Source: Terriglobia bacterium (GTDB taxonomy: Bacteria > Acidobacteriota > Terriglobia > UBA7540). Taken from it: a stretch of DNA of 7,747 nucleotides. The stretch is taken from the NCBI GenBank assembly GCA_030049455.1, contig JASIKV010000517.1, positions 1 to 7,747 on the forward strand, in the 5' to 3' direction. Positions 1-5,678 of this stretch are shown in pieces (positions within the stretch are counted from its first letter, which is position 1; every line of letters starts with the position of its first letter). A program made the translations under genes and the position numbers. The notes below the pieces were generated by a model. The model made no database searches and was not told the DNA's origin. It saw only the letters and a list, made by a program, of their open reading frames with translations.

Positions 1-1466
1 GCGACCACGGTAAAACGCTTGGGCGTGTTGGTGTCTTTCACGTCGGGCATGAAGTTGAGCATCAAAAAGTTGGCGTGCTGAATCTCATCGTAGCCCAGCT
101 TGACGCACTCGGAGGCGAGCATCTCTGCCGGAATATGCCCGCTCACGCGCAGACCCAGCCGGTGGGCTTCCTGGATAATGACGGGAACCAGTTCCGGCTT
201 GGCGGAACTGTAAATCTTGATCTGAACGTATCCCAACTGAGCGTAACGGTCCACGGCGGCGCGAGCCTCTTCGGGTGTGGCGGGAAGAATTTTGGTGGGC
301 GCGTGGAAAGGCCCGGGGCCGTCGATGACCCCAGCGAGGACGATCCGTGTGCCGATCTCCTTGCCCTCAGTAATGCGCCTGCGGCGGGCCAGGAGCGTGT
401 CAATATCGTTGGCGAGGTCGCGGACCGTCGTGACGCCTGCAGCCAGATTCAGCAGCCCATCGTTATCTGCCACGTGGGCATGCATGTCCCATAGGCCGGG
501 CAGCAGGGTTTTTCCGGTCCCATCGATGACCTCCGCATCGGCTGGAACATTCGCCTGATCTGAGGGTCCAACACTGCGAATGCGGTTTCCGGCGACCACC
601 ACGGTTTGATCGCGCAGAATTCCTGCCGAGGCGGCGTCAAAAAGGTTTACGTGGGTGAATACCAGGCCGTGCGGTGCCGGATGAGCCAACTCGAGGGCAA
701 GTTTGGCAGCGCGAGCCTGCGTTGCCTCGTCCTGAGCCCCCTGCAACTCTTTCGCAGCCGTTTCCCACTCCTCGGGAATCACGGTGGTCCAGGAATCCGT
801 GAAGGCGAAAAATGCGCCATTGTCATCGACCCAAACGTAAGTCGGTGAGAAATCCAATCCGCTCAGGGCGTACAAGGATAAGTGCGTTTTCCGGCCGGAA
901 GATTCGACGGCAAGCTCCGAGACGCGGTCCGCCCGGACCTCACCTTCGGGCAGCAGACTTAATTTGCCGCCATTGGCCATCGCCGCTTTGACCAGAATCC
1001 CCAACTCGCAGGGCGCCTGGTTGATGGCCACGTAGATGGCCCTGCGGGTGAGTCTTTTCTCGCCTTGTTCCTGGGTGCTTTTCCAGCGGGCGACGCCCGA
1101 AGCAAGCGAATAGTTTTCCTGCACAGGCGATTTCAGGTAGTCGTTGCCGGTAATGCTCTCCGCCACGGGCAACCCTTGGGCATCCAGCGTAAGAACACTG
1201 GTGGTTCTGGGGCCGCGTCCGCGGTCGTTATATTGGTAGAAAATGTGAAGCGTTCCGTCGGGCGCCCTCCATACCGCCTGCTGTCCCGCCGGCATTCCCA
1301 TGATGAGGACGGAAAACCGTCGAGCCGTGCTCGGAATTTCCGCGGGGAGAGCAGGCACGGCGGTGGGCGTCTCCGACGGATTCTGCCCCCAAGCGCAGGC
1401 GCAAAGCAAAAGAGTCAGCAGAGCAGCAACCTGCAGATTCCGTGCCCGGCGCAGGCGGTGGTGCAT
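1..1466 (-). CDS. Exported metal-dependent amidohydrolase with large N-terminal extension (3' end outside window)
   Basis: Partial gene, 488 codons visible. I translated it codon by codon and found no stop or frameshift. The ATG at 1466 follows a GAGGAG ribosome site about 8 bases upstream. Residues 1-28 form a Sec-type signal (basic HHRLRR start, Leu/Ala-rich core, AWG-Q cleavage site). Residues 30 to about 255 are an extra domain I cannot name. From about 260 it is an amidohydrolase-superfamily TIM barrel of the imidazolonepropionase-like type: a strand leading to VIDGTGKTLLPGLWDMHAHV with H329 and H331, K417 in QIKIY (probable carbamylated metal-bridging lysine), H444 in SGHIP and H464 in QHANF. 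The last catalytic Asp should lie beyond the left edge. It probably hydrolyses an amide, peptide or cyclic imide bond outside the cytoplasm; the substrate is unknown. It starts 15 bases after the M19 gene stop, so the two are likely co-transcribed. Confidence 0.9.
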   Translation of the reverse strand, partial: MHHRLRRARNLQVAALLTLLLCACAWGQNPSETPTAVPALPAEIPSTARRFSVLIMGMPAGQQAVWRAPDGTLHIFYQYNDRGRGPRTTSVLTLDAQGLPVAESITGNDYLKSPVQENYSLASGVARWKSTQEQGEKRLTRRAIYVAINQAPCELGILVKAAMANGGKLSLLPEGEVRADRVSELAVESSGRKTHLSLYALSGLDFSPTYVWVDDNGAFFAFTDSWTTVIPEEWETAAKELQGAQDEATQARAAKLALELAHPAPHGLVFTHVNLFDAASAGILRDQTVVVAGNRIRSVGPSDQANVPADAEVIDGTGKTLLPGLWDMHAHVADNDGLLNLAAGVTTVRDLANDIDTLLARRRRITEGKEIGTRIVLAGVIDGPGPFHAPTKILPATPEEARAAVDRYAQLGYVQIKIYSSAKPELVPVIIQEAHRLGLRVSGHIPAEMLASECVKLGYDEIQHANFLMLNFMPDVKDTNTPKRFTVV

Positions 1467-1481
1467 GGCAAGTCTCCTCTG

Positions 1482-2597
1482 TTAATCAGTTCCCCAAATA
1501 TCTCCCAGCACGCGCTGGAAATTTGCGCCAAGGACTTTGACGATTACCGACGAGGGCTGGCCGCGCCGGCCAAGTTCCTCCGCAATGATCTGCATGTGGT
1601 CAGGCCCGTTCAGATCGGGCACATAGGGGTAGCGGTCCTCGCCCGGAGCCCCGATGCCGAGCTTCTTGCGGCGCGCGATGTCCGCGTCAAAATCCGCCTT
1701 CTGAGCCGCCGTGAGGACGACCTTCTGAATCGATCCGTCGGAGCCGATGCCGACGTGATCCGCGCCGCAGACGTTGATGGCGTGAACCAGATGGTCCAGA
1801 ACGTGCTGGCGCGTCGGCACCGTGGGCGAAGCCACCAGGTAAGGCATAAGATAAACTCCAAAGTAACCGCCACGATCGGCCAGAGACTTCAGAATTTCGT
1901 CCGGCTTGTTGCGTGGATGCGCATAGACGGCCGCACAGCCGGAATGGGAAATCAGGACCGGCTTCGAGGATGTCCCGATGGCTTCCGCCGTCGTCCGATA
2001 CCCGCTGTGACTCAGGTCGACCGCAATTTCCAATTCGTTCATCTTATGAACGATGGCAATCCCCGCCCGGCTCAATCCGGCATTGCCGGGCTCCAGGCAA
2101 CCGTCGCCAAAGGTATTGCGGTTGTTGTAGGTGATTTGCATGATGCGCACGCCCAGTTGGCGGAACGTCTCGATTCGCCCGGCTTCCTCCTCGAAAAACG
2201 CCGTGTATTGGAAGCCGGGAATGACGCCAATCTTGTCATCACTTTTGGCGCGTGCGATGTCGGAGTGCAGCCGGATGATTGTGAACGCCTCAGGATGCTT
2301 TTCGACCAACGCTTCCAGCAAGGCAAGATTCCTGACCGTTCCCTCAAAATCCGGGGCCGAGATCGTAAAGTTAACGGCAGTAATCCCCGACTGCCGCACC
2401 TCGGCCAATTCCTCAGCCTTCGGGAGCCGCTCAGAGTCAACAAAGGGGCCGCAAAGGGAGTCGATGACAATCGCCCTCTTGTACAGATCTGTGATATCGA
2501 GCGGAGCCTGAGGGCCGGGCGCCGCCAGCAGTTTGGGGACCCAAAGGCCCGTCCCCGCCAATTGCAGCATGGATACCTGAAACTCTCGGCGATTCAA
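1482..2597 (-). CDS. Exported membrane dipeptidase-like protein, peptidase family M19, with altered metal site
   Basis: 371 residues, the usual M19 (renal dipeptidase) length. It starts at TTG with AGGAGG six bases upstream; the next in-frame ATG (codon 10) has no ribosome site and would remove the NRREF Tat-like motif. Residues 1-27 look like a Tat-type export signal ending in LLAAPG. Family landmarks are clear: TYNNRNTFGDGCLEPGNAGL (156-175), DLSHSG with H197, ISHSG with H218, HPRNKPDE (227-234) and GIGSDGS with D287. Known M19 enzymes also use an HxD pair near the N-terminus and a bridging Glu. Here those places read IDSLCG (45-50) and PGFQ (127-130), so three of the five usual zinc ligands appear to be missing. 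It may belong to a divergent M19 branch with another metal arrangement or substrate. It has its own promoter and lies 15 bases before the amidohydrolase. Confidence 0.92.
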   Translation of the reverse strand: MNRREFQVSMLQLAGTGLWVPKLLAAPGPQAPLDITDLYKRAIVIDSLCGPFVDSERLPKAEELAEVRQSGITAVNFTISAPDFEGTVRNLALLEALVEKHPEAFTIIRLHSDIARAKSDDKIGVIPGFQYTAFFEEEAGRIETFRQLGVRIMQITYNNRNTFGDGCLEPGNAGLSRAGIAIVHKMNELEIAVDLSHSGYRTTAEAIGTSSKPVLISHSGCAAVYAHPRNKPDEILKSLADRGGYFGVYLMPYLVASPTVPTRQHVLDHLVHAINVCGADHVGIGSDGSIQKVVLTAAQKADFDADIARRKKLGIGAPGEDRYPYVPDLNGPDHMQIIAEELGRRGQPSSVIVKVLGANFQRVLGDIWGTD

Positions 2598-2603
2598 TTC
2601 GCG

Positions 2604-2609
2604 CCTCCT
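2604..2609 (-). promoter_or_regulatory. Ribosome binding site that fixes the TTG start of the M19 gene
   Basis: The minus strand reads AGGAGG followed by six bases and then TTG at 2597-2595. This near-ideal spacing decides for the TTG start over the ATG nine codons downstream, which has no Shine-Dalgarno sequence. Confidence 0.75.
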
Positions 2610-2631
2610 CTCCTCTGCCCGCCACCGGGAG

Positions 2632-2658
2632 ATTATAGGACCGGGCTTCTGTTCTCAA
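2632..2658 (-). promoter_or_regulatory. Sigma-70-type promoter of the M19/amidohydrolase unit
   Basis: The minus strand carries TTGAGA at 2658-2653 (five of six matches to TTGACA), a 15-base spacer, and a perfect TATAAT at 2637-2632. Transcription would start near 2625, giving a leader of about 30 bases that contains the AGGAGG site. The spacer is two bases shorter than ideal. The promoter lies in the 149-bp gap after the DUF4097 gene, which argues that the hydrolase pair is an independent housekeeping-sigma unit. Confidence 0.65.
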
Positions 2659-2746
2659 GCCTCGGTTGCAGGAGGCGAGGAGTTTATCACCCCGACCCCG
2701 GCGCAGCTCACATTTAGGGGTTGCAAACCACGGCGGCGCGCGGGTG

Positions 2747-4279
2747 CTAATTCGCGCAACGCCGCGTGCAGGCTTGGCGTGCCGGGGGCTTGCTGATGCG
2801 GTGAAGGCGGGCGACGTAGGTGAAGTGCTCGCGACCGAGGTCCCAGGTGGTTTGCACTTTGCCGGGCGGGGCGGGGGGCTCCGGCGGCTTGGGGGGCTGC
2901 GGGCCCGATTGCAGAATGCGGATGGCGCCGTATTCGGAATGAATGCGAATCATGGGCCCGCCCTTGCCGTAGTTACCGGAGATGGAGGGCTCATTGCCTT
3001 CCTTCGAAATCTTCAATTCCGGCCCGGAAAAATCGCATTCCACTTCACCGTGGCGGGATGTGGCTTCGATCTGAAAATTCGAATTGGGCGGAATGCTCAA
3101 TTCCACGCCGCCGTTCTTGGAATCCACCTCGATGTCGTGGGTGGGCGGAGTGGAGGTTTGCAGCGTAATCTGGCTGTTGCTGTCTTCGATCTGCAAGGTG
3201 TGTTTAAAGTCGTTGATCGTCACGTCCTTCTGGCTGGTTTTGATTTCGAACGGGCCCTCGACTCCATTCAGTTCCAGGGAGCCGACCTCCATGTCGAGCC
3301 GGCCGGAGAGCTTCTGCGCGGTCATGGAAGTGCGTTGTGATTCAAAGCGCAACGTCTGGCCGATGTTGTGGAATTGAAGGTCCCCGCCGTATTCGCCGTT
3401 GATGGTCACGGTGTCAGAGACGTCGCCGATTTCGACGTCGTTCCCGCGGCCGTCGAGTTCCACGCTGCCCTTCACGCCGCGCACCTCCGTCGATCCGCCC
3501 GTCTTATGAATCTTCACAAGGCCTTCGACATTGGTGGCGCGCACATCGCCGTGCTCGGTAAACAGTGTCTGGTCGCCGTGAACTCCGTCCACACTGATGT
3601 CTCCGCGCACGGAGGTAATCTGGTCGCTGGTGGCCTGCGGAACGCGCATATTCAGGTCAAGCGAGACGCGGTCGCCGTCGTCGGGTAGCGAGCGCCGGTT
3701 GGTCCGAAGCGTAAAGTGCCCGCCTTCACCGATAAGGTCGAATTTGAGCCGGTCGGACATCCTTTTGGCTGCGCCCTCGTCATCGGCGCGGATGGATTCC
3801 TTGATGGCCACATCGAGCGTGGAGGCGTCGCTGCCGTGGACTTCCACGGGCCCGCGCTGGTCCTCGACGATCAATTGCGATCCGGGTTTGAGCGGCTGGG
3901 TGAATGTCCGGTCATAGGTGAAGGAATTAAAAAAGAGGTTGGAAATTTCATCGTCGTCCACGTGCCAACCCCATCCCTGCCAGGTGGGGTGCAGCACGAT
4001 TTTGGAAATAATCGTTCCCAGCAGCAGAATCAGGACCAGCATCACGACTTCGCTTCCCGAAAAGAGCGGCGGCGCGGCGGTCTCCGGGTGGGATTGCGAC
4101 TGCATGTAGTCGATGAGCTTGGAAAGTCCCCAGAAAATGATCAGGATGGGCCAGTATTGGGCGATGATCCTCCAGGGATGAACCTCGGGATTGAAATTCT
4201 GCCAGAGAAAAATGGCGCCCACGCCGATCAGGGTCAGCGCCCAGAAAATCGATCCACGACGATAAGTGTAGACGCTCAT
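2747..4279 (-). CDS. LiaF-like membrane-anchored DUF4097 beta-repeat protein
   Basis: 510 residues, ATG start with a GGGAGAC ribosome site. The N-terminus has a YRRGS entry and two LiaI/LiaF-like membrane helices (about 11-27 and 40-58, with the YWPILII...GLSKLID signature). A proline-containing linker and a third helix (about 77-97) follow. Residues about 130-457 are a long run of short strands separated by G-D-V, G-S-V-E and similar turns, typical of the DUF4097 putative-adhesin beta-solenoid, and expected on the outer face of the membrane. A proline-rich stretch (461-472) follows, then a basic tail of about 38 residues with Cys504 and Cys509. In Firmicutes, DUF4097 proteins such as LiaX/YvlB and LiaF-type proteins belong to envelope-stress responses; a similar role here is inference. 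It is the last gene of the sigma-factor cluster, set off by a 120-bp gap. Confidence 0.85.
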   Translation of the reverse strand: MSVYTYRRGSIFWALTLIGVGAIFLWQNFNPEVHPWRIIAQYWPILIIFWGLSKLIDYMQSQSHPETAAPPLFSGSEVVMLVLILLLGTIISKIVLHPTWQGWGWHVDDDEISNLFFNSFTYDRTFTQPLKPGSQLIVEDQRGPVEVHGSDASTLDVAIKESIRADDEGAAKRMSDRLKFDLIGEGGHFTLRTNRRSLPDDGDRVSLDLNMRVPQATSDQITSVRGDISVDGVHGDQTLFTEHGDVRATNVEGLVKIHKTGGSTEVRGVKGSVELDGRGNDVEIGDVSDTVTINGEYGGDLQFHNIGQTLRFESQRTSMTAQKLSGRLDMEVGSLELNGVEGPFEIKTSQKDVTINDFKHTLQIEDSNSQITLQTSTPPTHDIEVDSKNGGVELSIPPNSNFQIEATSRHGEVECDFSGPELKISKEGNEPSISGNYGKGGPMIRIHSEYGAIRILQSGPQPPKPPEPPAPPGKVQTTWDLGREHFTYVARLHRISKPPARQACTRRCAN

Positions 4280-4335
4280 GTTAGTCTCCCGGCGGAACAG
4301 GCAAAGGCTGCAAGCGGGAAGGCGGAGGATCGACG

Positions 4336-4360
4336 TTGGAAACTCGAGATTGGAAACTCG
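4336..4360. repeat. Two-copy direct repeat with 14-bp period in the gap before the DUF4097 gene
   Basis: TTGGAAACTCG occurs at 4336-4346 and again at 4350-4360. The 14-base offset is two 7-base units (pattern like ATTGGAA ACTCGAG). It lies in the 120-bp gap 4280-4399, the only sizeable non-coding stretch inside the cluster. It may be a remnant of a heptamer tandem repeat or a pair of regulator half-sites. I saw no convincing promoter in this gap. Confidence 0.6.
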
Positions 4361-4399
4361 GCATCCGGATCTCCCAGGTGCGCGCCTTCTCCCTCCTTC

Positions 4400-4612
4400 C
4401 TAAACCCGCGGCCCTTGCGGCGGGCGTGGCGGCCGGGTTACGTCCACCAGTTTCAGGATCCCCACCACCACCAGCAGCGCCGGCCAGGTTTTGCTGATTC
4501 CCCATCCCGGAACAAGCTGGTCGAGCAGAAGCATGATTCCCAGCACAATCAGCAGGACGGGAAACATCAGCCCGCCCCGGCGGTATATCGGTGGTGAAGG
4601 TGTCGCTCCCAT
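4400..4612 (-). CDS. Small LiaI/LiaF-like (DUF5668-type) membrane protein
   Basis: 70 residues. It has a YRRGG entry (10-14), a helix at about 15-31 (LLIVLGIMLLLDQL), a short turn, a second helix with the TWPALLVVVGILKLVD signature (42-57), and a Pro/Arg tail. The order YRRG, helix, WPxL, G-x-x-K-L-[VI]-D is the same as in the N-terminus of the following 510-residue protein, so the two are paralogous modules. The ATG at 4612 has little recognisable Shine-Dalgarno sequence. An internal ATG at codon 16 would delete the conserved YRRGG, so I keep the longer form. Translation may depend on coupling or on the GC-rich hairpin just upstream. The role is unknown; by analogy with LiaI it may act as a membrane partner or anchor (inference). 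Confidence 0.78.
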   Translation of the reverse strand: MGATPSPPIYRRGGLMFPVLLIVLGIMLLLDQLVPGWGISKTWPALLVVVGILKLVDVTRPPRPPQGPRV

Positions 4613-4625
4613 GATTTGATCCGGT

Positions 4626-4647
4626 GCGCGCAGGCCGCCTGCCGCGC
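4626..4647 (-). other. GC-rich hairpin just upstream of the small LiaF-like gene
   Basis: GCGC-CAGG pairs with CCTG-GCGC around a 3-4 base loop, with one bulged base (4626-4634 against 4638-4647). It fills most of the 47-bp gap between the third coiled-coil gene and the 70-residue protein gene. No T-run follows, so a factor-independent terminator is unlikely. It could slow RNA decay or affect translation of the next gene, which lacks a clear ribosome site. Confidence 0.35.
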
Positions 4648-4659
4648 GTGGACTCGCGC

Positions 4660-4842
4660 CTATTGCTTAATACGCTGGAGCTCCATCTCCAGTTCCCGCA
4701 TTTTTTGCTGGTGCTCCAATTCCGCCAGATGGAGCTTCTGGTGCGTATCCACTTCCAGGTTGCGGATGCTGGCGAGTTCGGCAATGGCCACAATCAGCAC
4801 GACCATGGCGAATACGCTGAGCGGGACCAGAAAAGGTGACAT
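4660..4842 (-). CDS. Small membrane-anchored coiled-coil protein, third paralogue (PspB-like layout)
   Basis: 60 residues. The ATG at 4842 has a GGGAGGT site about 8-9 bases upstream. A membrane helix (about 3-21, SPFLVPLSVFAMVVLIVAIA) leads into a highly charged helix to the end. The helix carries the block HQ-x-L-x(3)-E-[ML]-x-H-x(3)-M-[KR]-E-L-x-x-E starting at H34, shared with the two genes upstream. The membrane helix is nearly identical in type to that of the first paralogue (SPFxVPLxxFxMVVLIVAIA). One helix plus a cytoplasmic coiled coil recalls PspB, but I see no specific sequence match to PspB. Probably an oligomeric membrane adaptor; function unknown. Confidence 0.8.
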   Translation of the reverse strand: MSPFLVPLSVFAMVVLIVAIAELASIRNLEVDTHQKLHLAELEHQQKMRELEMELQRIKQ

Positions 4843-4875
4843 GGTTCATGACCTCCCATCGCGAGCGGGGCGCGC

Positions 4876-5100
4876 CTACGCCGCCTGGCTTGTGGCATTT
4901 CGCTGCCTGGTCTTCTCCAGCTCGATTTCCAGCTCTTTCATTCTGCGCTGGTGCTCCATTTCCTTAAGCCGCAGGTCCTGGTGGTACTGCAATTCCTTGT
5001 CACGCGCCTTGAACCAGAAAACAATTCCCACCACGGCCACCACCATCACGGTGCCTGCGATCACGCCCGCAATCGGAATCAACATCGGACTGATTTCCAT
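4876..5100 (-). CDS. Small membrane-anchored coiled-coil protein, second paralogue (PspB-like layout)
   Basis: 74 residues from the ATG at 5100. An ATG three codons earlier (5109) directly abuts AGGAGG (5115-5110) with no spacer, while the ATG at 5100 sits nine bases from it, so the shorter form is preferred. A longer membrane helix (about 6-30, Val/Ile/Gly-rich, ending VFWFKAR) is followed by a charged helix with the shared block beginning HQDLR at H40 and containing EHQRRMKELEIE. It ends in a polar tail. It is the most divergent of the three in its membrane segment. It lies 45 bases after the first paralogue and 33 bases before the third. Confidence 0.8.
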   Translation of the reverse strand: MEISPMLIPIAGVIAGTVMVVAVVGIVFWFKARDKELQYHQDLRLKEMEHQRRMKELEIELEKTRQRNATSQAA

Positions 5101-5109
5101 GCCGTTCAT

Positions 5110-5115
5110 CCTCCT
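5110..5115 (-). promoter_or_regulatory. Ribosome binding site deciding the start of the second coiled-coil paralogue
   Basis: AGGAGG on the minus strand touches the first candidate ATG (5109-5107) with zero spacing and stands nine bases from the ATG at 5100-5098. Only the second arrangement fits normal initiation geometry. Confidence 0.65.
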
Positions 5116-5145
5116 CGCGCTGAATCCGCACCGGCCGTTCCGCCC

Positions 5146-5364
5146 TCAGGCGCTTTTTCCGGCGCGCGCTTTCTCCACTTCCAATTTGGCCTTTTCGATG
5201 TCCAGTTCTTTCATCTTCCGCTCGTGATCCATCTCCTGCTGGCGAAGGCGCTGATGGGCCTCCAACTCCTTCTCCCGCATTTTTTTCATGGAGGCGATGG
5301 CCACAATCAGCACAACCATGATGAAGGCTCCCAGGGGGACAACAAACGGGCTAAGGTTCCACAT
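5146..5364 (-). CDS. Small membrane-anchored coiled-coil protein, first paralogue (PspB-like layout)
   Basis: 72 residues from the ATG at 5364, which follows GGAGG by four bases. The frame stays open upstream to 5454, but that part is basic, has no ribosome site and overlaps the end of the previous gene, so it is rejected. The membrane helix (about 6-25, SPFVVPLGAFIMVVLIVAIA) is followed by KKMREKELEAHQRLR and the shared block from H37 (EMDHERKMKELDIE). An additional Lys/Glu helix (58-68) makes the coiled coil longer than in the third paralogue. The next two genes encode its relatives. Function unknown; probably a self-assembling inner-membrane protein whose charged helix faces the cytoplasm (inference from the positive charges after the helix). 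Confidence 0.8.
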   Translation of the reverse strand: MWNLSPFVVPLGAFIMVVLIVAIASMKKMREKELEAHQRLRQQEMDHERKMKELDIEKAKLEVEKARAGKSA

Positions 5365-5410
5365 GATTCCTCCAGTAGTTTCGTTTTTCCCGGTTGATCT
5401 CGAAGGTTCC

Positions 5411-5656
5411 CTATCGCGTGTTCGTGCCGCCCGGCGGCGGAACAACGGCGCCACCGGCTGCCCTTGCGGGTGCTGCGTTCCGGGAGTTGGAAGTGTTGAC
5501 CAGCCAAATCACGCCCAGAACAATCATGGCGATGGGGATCAAGGGCGCGGCCGCTCCGGCCAGTCCGCCCAGCAATCCAAACAACCCTCCCACCAGCCCC
5601 GCCACGATTCCTATTGCTGCGCCAATCAATCCCACGATGATGCCGACGATAAACAT
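5411..5656 (-). CDS. Small glycine-zipper membrane protein
   Basis: 81 residues, ATG with AGGAGG four bases upstream. Residues 3-36 are a continuous hydrophobic stretch with small residues every three to four positions (VGIIVGLIGAAIGIVAGLVG and on), typical of tightly packed glycine-zipper helices. A second hydrophobic segment covers 38-53. The tail is polar and Pro/Gly/Ala-rich (PPPGGTNTR at the end). It starts 22 bases after the zinc-finger membrane protein gene, so it is co-transcribed. I do not recognise the family. The layout fits a small oligomerising membrane protein; a pore or toxin-like role cannot be excluded, but nothing specific supports it. Confidence 0.75.
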   Translation of the reverse strand: MFIVGIIVGLIGAAIGIVAGLVGGLFGLLGGLAGAAAPLIPIAMIVLGVIWLVNTSNSRNAAPARAAGGAVVPPPGGTNTR

Positions 5657-5678
5657 TGTCCCTCCTCCGCAAACTTGA

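Noticed and set aside
1380..1466. Lipoprotein signal in the amidohydrolase (LCAC)
   Set aside because: Cys at the -2 position is atypical for a lipobox, and a standard cleavage site (AWG before Q) follows, so a plain Sec signal is preferred.
1065..2717. 550-codon open frame on the plus strand
   Set aside because: It lies antisense to the M19 gene, its promoter and the start of the amidohydrolase. The protein is Arg-rich with no family pattern, as expected for a shadow frame in GC-rich DNA, while the minus strand has clear M19 motifs.
2734..2764. Hairpin over the DUF4097 stop codon as a terminator
   Set aside because: The stem (5 plus 4 pairs) has a three-base bulge and a ten-base loop, and no T-run follows on the minus strand.
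4280..4399. Internal promoter for the DUF4097 gene
   Set aside because: I found no acceptable -10/-35 pair or GGAAC-type ECF element at a sensible spacing.
3716..4597. 293-codon open frame on the plus strand
   Set aside because: It is antisense to the DUF4097 gene, the gap and the small LiaF-like gene, crosses the repeat, and shows no recognisable domain.
4281..4793. 170-codon open frame on the minus strand
   Set aside because: It runs in another frame through the third coiled-coil gene, the small LiaF-like gene and the gap. Its Arg/Trp/Pro-rich product has no pattern, and the competing frames encode paralogous proteins.
5365..5454. Upstream extension of the first coiled-coil gene to 102 codons
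   Set aside because: The added 30 residues are basic and overlap the previous gene. The ATG at 5364 has its own GGAGG site and matches the start of the third paralogue (SPF near the N-terminus).
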